The notes: generated by a model not told the origin, from the letters alone. A DNA stretch of 64,000 nt from Blastopirellula marina (GCF_002967765.1 NZ_PUHY01000001.1:124001-188000); one strand, 5' to 3'; shown: positions 1-9,886, counted from the first letter of the stretch. A program made the numbers and translations.

Positions 1-1542
1 AATCTCTTCCCGTTCCCATTGCAGATTCTTTCCAGCAATAATCGCACAGGTGTAAGCTTCAGCAGGGACTTTCTTCTGGTCAAACAACGGAGCAGCAACC
101 TCCCACGACTTCTCCATGTTGTCGTAGAACACTTCCCAGGCATCTTCCGCTACCGAGTTAGCATAGCCGGAACCTCGGGCCCGGTAACCGTCGGCAAGAT
201 ATAAGCGGAACAAAGCAATCCGCATAAATTGGCAGTTGTTCGGATTATCTTGAATCCACTTGTGGATCACCTGGTAAGGCTCTTCTTCGCTCCCTTTGAA
301 TTTCGGCGCGATTGTTTGTACGCAGCTCATGAGAAATGAATATGGAGTTTCGTGCTCATTATCTTCAAAGTGATCAACTCGGTCGTTCCACTTTTCTGCA
401 ATCAACTCTAAAGCCTCGAATCTTCCCCGAGCGGCCTCATTACATACGGATGTCGATAGGGCCACAATTCCCGAAGTGACGTCCAAGAATGCATTCCATC
501 TCGTCACGTGACCTTCTGGTGTGATCGTGACGAGAGCTTCCGCGTTCGGGAAAATCCGCGTATGCGCGGCCGAAAGTTCCACAGGCAGTTTCACCTTTTT
601 GTTGACGCGTCCCAATGAGATCATCCGATTCTCTAGGAACTTATCAGTAAGGGTCCACATCCAAGGACTATGCTTCACCATGGCTGCGTCGTAGAGTGTG
701 TCGTCGACTTTAACCTCGCTGAATTTTGCTTCGTATTTCTTGTCTCCCTTGTAGTACAAAACCGTCCATGCGAGTTGGTGGGGACTGCCGGTCACGAACC
801 GATCATCGGATGAATGCATGAAGCTAGGCGGACGAATCGCAAGATGATTCTCGGTAGTGTCTTTGCCGTCGAAATAGACGTCCGTTACTTTATCTTGAGA
901 ATCGACGTGAATCTTCCACCAGCTTTCTTGCTTGCCACCTGCCGCTACGAGACTTCTTACGGCTTTGTTGTTAGTTGGGCCAAAATGAAATCCTTTTGAT
1001 TTGCCCAAGGCATTCACCTCGAACGACTTTCCAAAATCATCAACCGCAATGATGCGATCTTGATCCGATGATACTTGAACCATCTGAATCGGCGACTTGA
1101 ATGCATCGTACTGGATTGCGGGTTTGGACTTGGTAGGCACATAGACTTCAATAAGTCCTGACGGGAATCCAACAGCGAGCACCCTTCCGTTGGCAGAGAT
1201 GCCAATCGCCGATTTCGACGATGCCTGTGCAGGAACGATTCTCGCGGTTTGCTCGCCGGTCTTCAGATTCCAAACAACTAAGGCTCCTTCTTTGTCAAGA
1301 ACGAGCAGTGTGGTTCCATCCTCTGAAATCACGGTTTGGGAAGCAGGGGGCCCACTTAAGTCGAACTCGTTTGCCTTATTGATTTCTGGAGGACGAATGC
1401 GATGAGCGAGTCTTTGCCAAGATTCAACAAGTTCTTCATCGGTCGGCGGTTGTACGACATTCTGACCGAGCGAAGCATGAGCTGAGGTGGCCCATACAAC
1501 AACCAGAACTACTGCACGATAGTAGGCCAAAGTCAAACGCAT
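1..1542 (-). CDS. Secreted propeller-like protein with DUF4034-like C-terminus (3' end cut off)
   Basis: Open from ATG at 1542 to the left edge, 514 codons with no stop, so the C-terminus lies outside the window. Residues 1-25 form a signal peptide (hydrophobic VVLVVVWATSAHA). Residues about 60-330 contain repeated short strands of the WD40/PQQ kind, for example TTLLVLDKEGALVVWNLKTG, which suggests a beta-propeller. From about residue 390, helices rich in Trp and Tyr with the text YRARGSGYANSVAEDAWEVF resemble the DUF4034 family; that match is from memory and tentative. Role unknown. The protein is presumably periplasmic. The start fits because the signal peptide begins there. Confidence 0.7.
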   Translation of the reverse strand, partial: MRLTLAYYRAVVLVVVWATSAHASLGQNVVQPPTDEELVESWQRLAHRIRPPEINKANEFDLSGPPASQTVISEDGTTLLVLDKEGALVVWNLKTGEQTARIVPAQASSKSAIGISANGRVLAVGFPSGLIEVYVPTKSKPAIQYDAFKSPIQMVQVSSDQDRIIAVDDFGKSFEVNALGKSKGFHFGPTNNKAVRSLVAAGGKQESWWKIHVDSQDKVTDVYFDGKDTTENHLAIRPPSFMHSSDDRFVTGSPHQLAWTVLYYKGDKKYEAKFSEVKVDDTLYDAAMVKHSPWMWTLTDKFLENRMISLGRVNKKVKLPVELSAAHTRIFPNAEALVTITPEGHVTRWNAFLDVTSGIVALSTSVCNEAARGRFEALELIAEKWNDRVDHFEDNEHETPYSFLMSCVQTIAPKFKGSEEEPYQVIHKWIQDNPNNCQFMRIALFRLYLADGYRARGSGYANSVAEDAWEVFYDNMEKSWEVAAPLFDQKKVPAEAYTCAIIAGKNLQWEREEI

Positions 1543-1797
1543 TTCGTCGGTACCCTCGGTCCGCTTTTAAGGAGCGCAGTGAAAAGCCATGTGTTAGCTA
1601 GTAGCTCTTCATTCTAAAAACAGGCTCATGCCACACGAAGCATATTTCCGTGAATATGACGTAAACTTGGTCACGAAAATTCCGGCATTATTCGTGTTTT
1701 TCACGGCGCGTTTGCGTGTCTGCCTCGGAGGTGCTAACGCGCAAAATTGGACTATGCGATTAGAGATCCGCTTGTGAGGCACTCGAAGAGGCACCCA

Positions 1798-2877
1798 TTA
1801 AGGCGTCACAAAGCCGCCAGTCGTCGGCTGAGAACAACCCGTCGTTTCGGGAATGGTCAGCGGAAGATTTCGCAAACTGCGGACGGCCAACCAGGCGAAG
1901 CATTCCGCCTCGAGCGTATCAGGACTTAAGCCGCGCTGATCGATGGTTTGCACGGTTTGGAAGTGCTCGGCCAACATCGACATGATTACAGGATGGTGCA
2001 CGCCCCCGCCAGTTGCCCAGAGGATTGCTGGAGGCTCGGCCATCGTCTGAGCCGACATGGCAATTGCCCCGACGGTAACCGCGCAAAGGGTAGCAGCCCC
2101 ATCCTCGACGCTGAGTCCAGACACATCAATGTGATCGAACTCAAAGCGATCTGCCGACTTCGGTAAAGGTCGCTGAAAATAGTCGGCCGAAAGGGCGTCT
2201 TTTACAAGCTGCTGATGCACCGTACCACGCAGTGCGAGTTGTCCATCAATGTCGTGACTGAGACCGGCCATCTCTTGCGCCCATTCGTCCAGCAAACCAC
2301 AGCCAGGTCCCGTATCGCCTGCGACGATCGACCCGTCCGCGCCAAGCCAAGTCAGGTTGGCCACTCCACCTAAATTCAAAACGGCGATTGCCTGGGTTTC
2401 GTCATGGAAAATCGCTTGATGGAAGAAGGTCGCCAAAGGGGCGCCTTGGCCACCACGCGCCATGTCACGGCGACGAAAATCGGAAACCACCTGTTTGCCG
2501 GTCTTCTCGGCGAGCAGCCAAGGATTGCCCAGCTGCATCGTGACCCCTTCGCCAGGGATATGTCGCACCGTGTGTCCGTGAAAACCAACCAGTTTGGCCG
2601 ACTTCGCTAATTCGCCGAGTTGCTCTTCCAAGGCGAAGATTGCTTGGGCGTGATGCAGGGTCAGGTCGCGTTCCAAACGCAACAATTCGTCAAGTCGAAC
2701 GTTATGCTGCGATGCTTCTAGGACGCGCGAGCGGACCTCTTCCGAATAGGGCAAGGTTAATCCACCGTGAAATTCGACGAAGTCTTGTCCGTCGGTTGTA
2801 ATCAAAGCTGCGTCAACGCCATCGGCCGAGGTCCCACTCATTAGACCGATCACCGTATGACACTCTGGCTTATTCAC
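1798..2877 (-). CDS. anmK: Anhydro-N-acetylmuramic acid kinase
   Basis: 359 aa, full family length. AnmK converts 1,6-anhydro-N-acetylmuramic acid plus ATP to MurNAc-6-phosphate, a cytoplasmic step of peptidoglycan recycling. The N-terminal phosphate-binding motif GLMSGTSADGVDAALI (residues about 11-26), the LNLGGVANLT segment and the DTGPGCGLLDEW segment are family hallmarks of this hexokinase/actin-fold kinase. It is transcribed divergently from a XylR/AraC-type regulator with 241 bp between them, and no other recycling gene is adjacent; nagB, which acts later on amino sugars, lies 25 kb away. The start ATG gives a normal N-terminus. Confidence 0.95.
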   Translation of the reverse strand: MNKPECHTVIGLMSGTSADGVDAALITTDGQDFVEFHGGLTLPYSEEVRSRVLEASQHNVRLDELLRLERDLTLHHAQAIFALEEQLGELAKSAKLVGFHGHTVRHIPGEGVTMQLGNPWLLAEKTGKQVVSDFRRRDMARGGQGAPLATFFHQAIFHDETQAIAVLNLGGVANLTWLGADGSIVAGDTGPGCGLLDEWAQEMAGLSHDIDGQLALRGTVHQQLVKDALSADYFQRPLPKSADRFEFDHIDVSGLSVEDGAATLCAVTVGAIAMSAQTMAEPPAILWATGGGVHHPVIMSMLAEHFQTVQTIDQRGLSPDTLEAECFAWLAVRSLRNLPLTIPETTGCSQPTTGGFVTP

Positions 2878-3118
2878 GTTCTTGCTTCCCTCGTGCTCGC
2901 TGGCCCGTTATGAATTGACCCTCGCCGAAGTTCGTTATCGACGATTATTCCGCTTGTCGTCCAAGCTTAACCCACCAGATTTAACTTGACAGCCCACCAC
3001 CCCCACCTCGCTTGGAAATTGACCACAAAATCTCGTTTCTGCGCAACCAACTGGCCGCAACAAGTTAGAATATAGGCAGTCACTACCATCTATTCCCCGA
3101 GAGATTGCTAACGACACG

Positions 3119-4306
3119 ATGGCTCTAGAACCATCCCACCTTGATGAACGACGGCAGGTCCAGGTGGTTGCCGTTCTGGTCGAAACCGAGACCAGCTGGG
3201 GGCGACGCGTCATCCGAGGTATTGCCCATTATGCGGAAAAGCATGCCTCCTGGCATCTGCTGATTGATCCCCGTGATCACGACCAACGTTCGGCCTTGCC
3301 CGATGGTTGGCGAGGGCACGGAGTAATCGCTCGATTTTCTTCTCGGCTGCAAATCGAACAGATACTGCAGAAGAAGGTTCCCGCCGTCGACGTGGACGAT
3401 GTCTGCGACCCGCTGCCTGGCGTCGGTCGTGTGATTACCGACGAATCAGCCCGGGCGGAATTGGCAGTCGAGCACTTATTGGCACGTGGTTTCTCGCAGT
3501 TTGCGTACTTCGCGCCCCCCAGTCATCGCTATTCCTCGCATCGTGGCGAAGCCTTCCAGCAAGCAGTCACCCAACGAGGCTATACTTGCCATACTTATCG
3601 TCCTGGCTATCGAGCTGGCCGAAAGATGTCGTGGGCAGAACAGCAGCGGCGCGTTAATCGTTGGTTGATGTCTCTCCCACGGCCTATCGCAATTTTGGCC
3701 GTCGACGCGCATCATGCGCGACAGTTAGCCGAGGTTTGCCATTTCTCGTCGATCCGAGTGCCAGATGAGTTCGCGATTTTGGCAGGGGACTCAGACGAAC
3801 TGCTTTGCGAAGTTTCCACGCCTCCGTTGTCTGCCGTATCACTAGCTTGCGAACGGATTGGCTATGAAGCAGCCGCGATGCTCCATCAAATGATTGAAGG
3901 AAAGCAGGCACCGCGTGAACCAGTTCTGATTGCTCCGCATGGCGTCGTTAGCCGTCAGTCGACCGATTTCTTGGCAATTGACGATCCACTGATCGTTCGT
4001 GCCCTGCGTTTTATTCAAAATCATACTCAGCATGGAATCGGCGTGGACGATGTACTCCGCGAGGTCCCTTTATCGCGCCGCAGCCTGGAGATTCAATTCA
4101 AATCTTACCTCGGCCGCACGCCTGCCGAGGAGATTCGTCGTGTTCAGTTAGAACGCGCTCGCGAGTTGCTCTTAAACCGCGATATGTCGATCACCGAGGT
4201 GGCTCTTTCCTCAGGATTTAGCAATGCCACTCGATTCGGAATCGCTTTCCGCAAGAAGTTCGGCACGACGCCCCGAAACTTCCGGAAAAAACTGCTCACC
4301 GAGTAA
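3119..4306 (+). CDS. XylR-type transcriptional regulator (LacI-like sensor plus AraC helix-turn-helix)
   Basis: 395 aa. Residues about 12-275 form a periplasmic-binding-protein/LacI-like sugar sensor, starting VQVVAVLVETETSWGRRVIRG. Residues about 285-390 are an AraC/XylS double helix-turn-helix ending in the typical FSNATRFGIAFRKKFGTTPRNF. The architecture matches E. coli XylR, which activates xylose genes when the sensor binds sugar. No xylose gene is nearby, so the inducer is unknown; the nearest candidate target is the divergent anmK. Regulators of this kind are common in planctomycete carbohydrate loci. The start at 3119 leaves a short leader before the first strand. Confidence 0.85.
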   Translation: MALEPSHLDERRQVQVVAVLVETETSWGRRVIRGIAHYAEKHASWHLLIDPRDHDQRSALPDGWRGHGVIARFSSRLQIEQILQKKVPAVDVDDVCDPLPGVGRVITDESARAELAVEHLLARGFSQFAYFAPPSHRYSSHRGEAFQQAVTQRGYTCHTYRPGYRAGRKMSWAEQQRRVNRWLMSLPRPIAILAVDAHHARQLAEVCHFSSIRVPDEFAILAGDSDELLCEVSTPPLSAVSLACERIGYEAAAMLHQMIEGKQAPREPVLIAPHGVVSRQSTDFLAIDDPLIVRALRFIQNHTQHGIGVDDVLREVPLSRRSLEIQFKSYLGRTPAEEIRRVQLERARELLLNRDMSITEVALSSGFSNATRFGIAFRKKFGTTPRNFRKKLLTE

Positions 4307-4488
4307 ACGCGTAAACTCCGCGAATTAGGGGCAACGTCAGCAATTTCTGATTTTCCGCAAACTACCGCAGGCCTGGCTTTCGCGAATTAGGTAGCGGCCC
4401 AATCGATCACACAGCGGCATAGATCGCCTCTGACGCTTCTCGATGGGCAAACCCGCCTACCTACCCCAATCTCTCAAGGGACTCGCGT

Positions 4489-7413
4489 ATGTCACCCACA
4501 GATCGCCGAGAAGATCTAAGTGCCGCGATTGATTTTGTGCTGAAGAATCTGCGGCATTGGCAGTTGGAAGAAACGGTTCAGCCCTATTACGAAGCTTGGC
4601 TGAATCGATTAGAGGACTCGGACGAAGCGTGTGATCACCTCAAACCACCGGAGCCAGATGAAGAGCCGCGCGGCCCCGCACAAGAATGGCGTTACCGGTC
4701 GTTTCTCGATCACGAACTCGAAAAGCATATTTCCGAGGGGCGACTTTCCAAGGAACTTTGTGCCCATCTGCTCGAAGAAAATCGGCTGCGAGGGCGTAAG
4801 CTACGACCTCTCATTCATATGACGGTCCCGCACGCAGAGATTGCCGATGAGTCCGACGAAACTTCTTCCCCGAACGGCGAGACTTCTACGCCATCTAGTA
4901 CCACGTCGGTAAGCTTTTTGCTTGAGGCAATACTCGACCCACGAAGTTTGCAATACTTGATGATGCTCGGAGGTGGGCTCTTGGTATTGGGATTGGTCAT
5001 CTGGCTCGCAACGCAAGGCTTCTTTGATAACCCGGTCGTCGTAGCTACGCTGCTGGCCGTAGGCAATCTCGCCGTACTGGGCGCCGGAGCATTCATGCTG
5101 ACCCGAACTCGGTTTCAATTGGCCGGTCGTGGACTGGCATTATTGGCGTGCATGTTGATGCCCTTCCATCTATGGTTTTACGACTCTCAGGGGCTGATCG
5201 TCTTGGACGACGGGGGGCATCTCTGGATACCTGCCCTGGTGATCGCCCTGCTCTACACAGCTTGTGCGCTACTGATTCGAGACACAATGTTTGTGTACGC
5301 GGTCGTAGGTGGAGTGACTCTTACCGGACTGATGATCTTAGGCGACCAAACGATTGCCCGCTTTTGGGAAGGCGCCGCGGCCACGACACTGCTAATCGGC
5401 ATCGCCGCAGCTTCGATTCACGCCGAGCGTGCATTTTCTCCGGGAGATGGTCCCTTCTCACGAAAGGAATTCGGTCTCGCATTCTATCGCGCTGGTCACT
5501 GCGTTCTAGCCGCTGGTTTGGTGGTGATGTTGAACTGGACGGTTTGCGCGTGGACATACGGTTATGGCTTGTCCGACCTATGGCTGGACTTCACGCACAC
5601 GCCTATTCCCTTCACGGAACCTGCGCTTGCAACGAGTCATTCGATGAAGCTTTTGGCACTGGGCCTTACGTTGACGGCGACTTACTTGTATGGCTATTCG
5701 TACATCGTGGTGCGGCGTCAGTTGGTTTGGGTCGCAGCGGTGACTTTGACCTTCCTGTGGAGTGAGCTGATCTTCGTTGATCTCTTGCCACTGCCTATCA
5801 CGGCAAACCTTGTGATAACCATGTTCGCCGCGACGGCCATTGTCATGAATACACTTCGCTGGGGAATCTCGGAACGGCCAAACCGCGGTGCCGATGAAGA
5901 TGAAGGTGGTGCCGTTGCTCAAGACACATCCTTGCTGATCAGCCTAACCGGCGGGTTGGCAACGCTTCTGGTGGCAGTACCGCTGTGTGTCGGAATCACA
6001 GGGTACGTTCGAGCTATGTTCGATGCGTTCACCGTTCAAGAACTCGGCGAATTCTATATGCTCGCGATGGCGTTGACCGCAGTTGCCGGTTACCTGGGAG
6101 CCCATACGCGACGGCACGAACCAGGAATGGGCAGTACAGCCAATTGGACCATGTCGGGACTAGCCGCTGTGTTGTTATCCTTCGGCGTACTCTCTTATAA
6201 CGGGCTGGATTCTTGGGACATTACTATCCCAGTTATGCTGCTTCTGCCACTCGCCATAGCAGCGATTCTCACTGCCTGGAGACCGACTTTCACTGTAGCA
6301 TTAGCCACAACAGCTCAGGTTATCGTCGCCTTACTCGTTCCTCTGGCGGCTTACGCAAGCATTCATGGCGTAGGATTACGCGTGGCCCCCGCGACCGGAG
6401 TGAGCAGTCCTTTAATGTTCGCGGCCATCTTGCTCGAAACTGCAATCTTTTTTGTCTTATTGACCATTCGCACCAAGTCGGATGTTACGATTTACATGTC
6501 CGCGTTAGCCGCTTCGGCTGCTCTTTGGCAAGTCATGTACTTCCATGAGTACACGCCGAATGCCTACCTCTTGTGCTACGGTGGATTGGGCTTGGTGCTT
6601 CTCTTCATCCATCATGTGTTCACGACTGCAGCCGTGAAGCGTTCAAACGTCGCCACCGCGATCGATTGCGTCGGACACTTGATGCTGAGCATCGCTGGCG
6701 TGGGTTGCATCCTGATGTCACTCAATCGTCTATGGGTTGATGGCTTCCATGGCGAAACCGTTTTGCTACAAACCGGTTTCATCGGGGCGGCACTGATAAC
6801 GTCGCTTATGCAACCAAACGCGGATCTACGACGTTGGTACCACGTGCTGGCGATCGGTGAAGCGGCGGCAATGTTCCTATTGGTGACATTCGGTCTCGAT
6901 CTCGAGCCATGGCAGAAGACGGAGATCTTCGCCACCGCCTCCGGATTAATTTTCCTCTTGGCGGCTCATGTAGGTTGGGCTCGCGAACAGGAACGACCTC
7001 AGGAATGGGTCACGGTTGGACTGGCAATCGGAAGCCTACTGACGGTTGGACCATTTGTCATTGGCATGTTGGCACAACGGTTTGATTTCTATACGGAGAC
7101 TACTGACTGGCGATTCGTGCACGAGATCGGCGCCTTAACCGTAGCCCTGATCTTACTCGGCTCGGGCATTCTATGCCGATTGAAATCGACCACGGTCGTA
7201 GGCGGGATTGCAACTCTGACCTATGTGGCGACGCTCTTGGTCTTCATCCGCTTGCCGCACCAACTTCAACACATGGCGGTCTACATGATGATCGGCGGTG
7301 GGATCTTTTTTGTTGTCGCCTTGCTGCTAAGCATTTATCGCGATTACTTATTGTCGTTGCCCGAGAGATTGCGTAACCGCAAAGGACTCTTTCGCGTTCT
7401 GACGTGGCGATAG
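4489..7413 (+). CDS. Very large polytopic membrane protein, function unknown
   Basis: 974 aa. Residues 1-145 are hydrophilic and acidic with a Ser/Thr-rich linker (about 120-145). The rest is a nearly continuous run of some 20 or more hydrophobic segments, with a second short polar acidic loop near residue 465 (RPNRGADEDEGG). The soluble head followed by many helices recalls large DUF2157/DUF2339-type proteins, but I cannot assign a family. No catalytic motif is evident. The gene stands alone between the XylR-type regulator and a convergent DUF5690 gene. The ATG follows CAAGGGACTCGCGT, a weak ribosome-binding site. Confidence 0.75.
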   Translation: MSPTDRREDLSAAIDFVLKNLRHWQLEETVQPYYEAWLNRLEDSDEACDHLKPPEPDEEPRGPAQEWRYRSFLDHELEKHISEGRLSKELCAHLLEENRLRGRKLRPLIHMTVPHAEIADESDETSSPNGETSTPSSTTSVSFLLEAILDPRSLQYLMMLGGGLLVLGLVIWLATQGFFDNPVVVATLLAVGNLAVLGAGAFMLTRTRFQLAGRGLALLACMLMPFHLWFYDSQGLIVLDDGGHLWIPALVIALLYTACALLIRDTMFVYAVVGGVTLTGLMILGDQTIARFWEGAAATTLLIGIAAASIHAERAFSPGDGPFSRKEFGLAFYRAGHCVLAAGLVVMLNWTVCAWTYGYGLSDLWLDFTHTPIPFTEPALATSHSMKLLALGLTLTATYLYGYSYIVVRRQLVWVAAVTLTFLWSELIFVDLLPLPITANLVITMFAATAIVMNTLRWGISERPNRGADEDEGGAVAQDTSLLISLTGGLATLLVAVPLCVGITGYVRAMFDAFTVQELGEFYMLAMALTAVAGYLGAHTRRHEPGMGSTANWTMSGLAAVLLSFGVLSYNGLDSWDITIPVMLLLPLAIAAILTAWRPTFTVALATTAQVIVALLVPLAAYASIHGVGLRVAPATGVSSPLMFAAILLETAIFFVLLTIRTKSDVTIYMSALAASAALWQVMYFHEYTPNAYLLCYGGLGLVLLFIHHVFTTAAVKRSNVATAIDCVGHLMLSIAGVGCILMSLNRLWVDGFHGETVLLQTGFIGAALITSLMQPNADLRRWYHVLAIGEAAAMFLLVTFGLDLEPWQKTEIFATASGLIFLLAAHVGWAREQERPQEWVTVGLAIGSLLTVGPFVIGMLAQRFDFYTETTDWRFVHEIGALTVALILLGSGILCRLKSTTVVGGIATLTYVATLLVFIRLPHQLQHMAVYMMIGGGIFFVVALLLSIYRDYLLSLPERLRNRKGLFRVLTWR

Positions 7414-7436
7414 AATGCGTCCAGTTGATTCACCGG

Positions 7437-7469
7437 AAAGCCGTCCCGACAACATGTCCGGTCGGCTTT
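7437..7469. terminator. Probable bidirectional hairpin terminator between convergent genes
   Basis: AAAGCCG at 7437-7443 pairs with CGGCTTT at 7463-7469 around a 19-nt loop that holds a smaller CCGGAC-like pairing. It lies between the stop of the plus-strand membrane protein (7413) and the end of the minus-strand DUF5690 gene, whose stop codon it overlaps. The A/T ends of the stem would give short U-runs in both directions. Confidence 0.5.
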
Positions 7470-8778
7470 ATCTCGTCTCTGCAGCAACTTCAACAGCCTC
7501 CGGCGCGAGGGCCTGAGCCCCTTGCAGTTGGAAATATCGCCAAGCAATTGCCAGGCATACTACCGAAACGCCGACCGTAAACCAACAGAACGTCATGAAG
7601 AAACCCAGGAATCCCTCTGATGTCGAGACGATATCCTTGGCGAACATGACTCCGACGTACCCTAAATATCCCATCGCGTCTGCCACGTACATTAAGAAGC
7701 CTAAATTACCTCGTTCACGCGTCATCGCGAGCAAACGTTCGAACACAGTCGTATGAACTGCGACGTATGGCAAATACAGTCCAAATCCAATCAGCACCAT
7801 GAAGTGGAAAGGATCCATCTCGCCCTGCTGCTGAACGAATAGCGACATGGCAATCACAAGCAACCCAAGTCCGCAAATCCCGAGCGACATGAAGAAGGCC
7901 AGACGATTGTTTCTGATGAGTACCGCCAAACCGTTTACCAGTGTGATTCCCAAAGCGACCAACATTTCCGATTGCGTGAAGATCTTGGCATTTGGTTTGG
8001 TTCCGAGACCGCTCCACAGTTCCACCGCGAAGTCGGCGCGAACGCTTCTTATGATCGTGACCAAAAGAAAGATGGCCACGACCATCGACAGGCCGAGGCC
8101 ATACTTTTGAAATAAGGACCAGCGTTCCTCACTGGTCATCTCGTGTCGTTCGGAACGCGCGGCGATGTCGTCATCGTCTGGTGGCGGTACCTTCGACAAC
8201 AGCCACACGAATGCCAGCAGTGGCAATACGAAGATCAACCCGGTAACAAACGGCATCCAATCCTCGGCAACACCCCAATCTAGAACAGTCTTACCGACCG
8301 ACTTCGTCACTCCGTCGGCCAAAATGAAACTGGCACAAAGTCCCGCGACGAGCGCTTCCGTCAGACGTCGACCTTCTAAGAAGCCGAGCACGAGTCCGAA
8401 GACCATCCCTAGAGCAAGCCCGTTCACGAAGAGGCCGATTACATTGACTGGGCGGGGGAGAAGTCCGAATACGGCCAAGCCAATCTCGGCGATACCAATT
8501 AGTCCCAGTAAGGCAACCGCACGGCGATGGGGAGGCATCTCGGAAATGACCTTGATACCGATGAACTTCGAGATCATGTAGCCGATGATCTGGACCGAGA
8601 CAATCAGCGTCTTGAAACCGATTCCGAAGAACTCGCTGCCATCATAGGTCGCGACGGTAAACGGTTTCCGAAATCCGTACATGCAGAAGTAAGTACCAAA
8701 CGCGGCAAAGACGGCCAAAAAAGACCAAACAAGATCAGTCTTGCGTCCAGGTGCCGTGGCAGTTGTTTCCGTGGTCAT
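7468..8778 (-). CDS. DUF5690 family MFS-like transporter
   Basis: 436 aa with about 12 hydrophobic segments. The N-terminus reads FGTYFCMYGFRKPFTVATYDG and the layout matches DUF5690, an MFS-type family found in planctomycetes and Bacteroidetes. The Tyr...ArgLys-Pro-Phe motif in the first helix resembles the Tyr...ArgLysAsnPhe motif of the GlpT/UhpT organophosphate antiporters, where the Arg binds phosphate. That comparison is mine. It is the last gene of a minus-strand series PhoD, iron alcohol dehydrogenase, PhnX, DUF5690, with a 207-bp gap after phnX. From this context I infer uptake of a phosphonate or organophosphate. Confidence 0.8.
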   Translation of the reverse strand: MTTETTATAPGRKTDLVWSFLAVFAAFGTYFCMYGFRKPFTVATYDGSEFFGIGFKTLIVSVQIIGYMISKFIGIKVISEMPPHRRAVALLGLIGIAEIGLAVFGLLPRPVNVIGLFVNGLALGMVFGLVLGFLEGRRLTEALVAGLCASFILADGVTKSVGKTVLDWGVAEDWMPFVTGLIFVLPLLAFVWLLSKVPPPDDDDIAARSERHEMTSEERWSLFQKYGLGLSMVVAIFLLVTIIRSVRADFAVELWSGLGTKPNAKIFTQSEMLVALGITLVNGLAVLIRNNRLAFFMSLGICGLGLLVIAMSLFVQQQGEMDPFHFMVLIGFGLYLPYVAVHTTVFERLLAMTRERGNLGFLMYVADAMGYLGYVGVMFAKDIVSTSEGFLGFFMTFCWFTVGVSVVCLAIAWRYFQLQGAQALAPEAVEVAAETR

Positions 8779-8985
8779 GGATCATCGCTTCCCGTTAGCG
8801 TGTGAAAGAGCGAATCCAACTTATCGGTGTGACCTCAGCTTGGCTATCGTTTCATTGCAAGTCATGCACAGTATCGACGAAACTTAACGTTGTGCCCGAA
8901 CTTGACAATGCGCGCAACGTAAGTGTTCAACGAACATGAAGCAGTGTTCATGCGGTACTACTGGAGTCTTGCTGACGAATTCAAT

Positions 8986-9801
8986 CTACGGGCTTTCGCC
9001 ATTGACGAGTCGTTGATTGATTTGGTCGATCACGCTTGGGAACTCGTCGATCGACGTGATCGTGTAATGGCTGCCAGCGGCCTCGAATGCTTGTTTGGTG
9101 ACATTCAATACGTTATCGCGCTCAACATCTGATAACGCGTTGAGTTCCTCGAGTGATAAGCCGGTGATGCTGCTACTATTACAGACACCGACCGTCCAGC
9201 AGGGTGCATTCCTTCCGGCGGCAATGTCGGCAACCGTGTCGCCGATCTTGACCACGGCGGCTGGTGGATAGATGCCCACACGGCGCATCACCTCGTAAAT
9301 CATCCAAGGGGCTGGACGACCTTGGGGAACATCGTCGGCTCCGACATTCGAATCGAGATAAAAGCCTGCTTTCGTGGCGGCTGCGTAGACCACATCAAGT
9401 GCCGCTTGAAAGTAGCCGGTCGTGCCGCCTAGTTTGATATTTCGCGATCGAAGTTCAGTGGCTACCTGCAGAACGTTAGGGATCAAGTCGCGATGTTGTT
9501 CCAAGGCTTGCATCTGATATGGCATGAACTCGTGGTACATTGTGTCGATGTCCTGTTCAGTCCATGGGCATCCTTTGGCATCTTTCCAACGCTCGGCTAC
9601 ACCAGGCATCTGTAGCATCGTGATCAAGTGATCTCGTTTATGCAGTCCCATCGGTTTACGAGCTTCCTGATCCGTGACCGTCACACCTTGCCCGGCGAAC
9701 ACTTGCTTGAAGGCGGCGGCCGGTGCGCGCGAACCGAAATCGATCGTTGTGCCAGCCCAATCAAAGACAACCAGTTGAACGGATGATGGGGAGTAAGACA
9801 T
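8986..9801 (-). CDS. phnX: Phosphonoacetaldehyde hydrolase
   Basis: 271 aa, the usual length. PhnX cleaves the C-P bond of phosphonoacetaldehyde to acetaldehyde and phosphate. It is a HAD-superfamily enzyme: the nucleophile motif FDWAGTT has Asp14, MGLHKRDHL carries the Schiff-base Lys55, and KIGDTVADIAAGRN is the C-terminal metal-binding acidic motif. All are as expected of an active enzyme. The gene lies 85 bp after the iron alcohol dehydrogenase on the same strand. The usual partner, the 2-aminoethylphosphonate transaminase PhnW, is not in this window, so phosphonoacetaldehyde may arise another way. Confidence 0.93.
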   Translation of the reverse strand: MSYSPSSVQLVVFDWAGTTIDFGSRAPAAAFKQVFAGQGVTVTDQEARKPMGLHKRDHLITMLQMPGVAERWKDAKGCPWTEQDIDTMYHEFMPYQMQALEQHRDLIPNVLQVATELRSRNIKLGGTTGYFQAALDVVYAAATKAGFYLDSNVGADDVPQGRPAPWMIYEVMRRVGIYPPAAVVKIGDTVADIAAGRNAPCWTVGVCNSSSITGLSLEELNALSDVERDNVLNVTKQAFEAAGSHYTITSIDEFPSVIDQINQRLVNGESP

Positions 9802-9886
9802 GGTACGCTCAATTATTGATGGGTATTTGTGAAACAGCTAAGTGTTGAAATCATGCGGCGAGTTTGGCCGAAGCGGCGTTAGGTAA

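Noticed and set aside
3119-4306. The XylR-type regulator as a xylose-operon regulator
   Set aside because: No xylose isomerase, xylulokinase or transporter gene is in reach; only the protein architecture matches.
5148-5765. A 205-aa open frame within the large membrane protein gene
   Set aside because: It is a shifted reading of a hydrophobic gene on the same strand, Arg/Ser-rich and without domain; the long frame is better supported.
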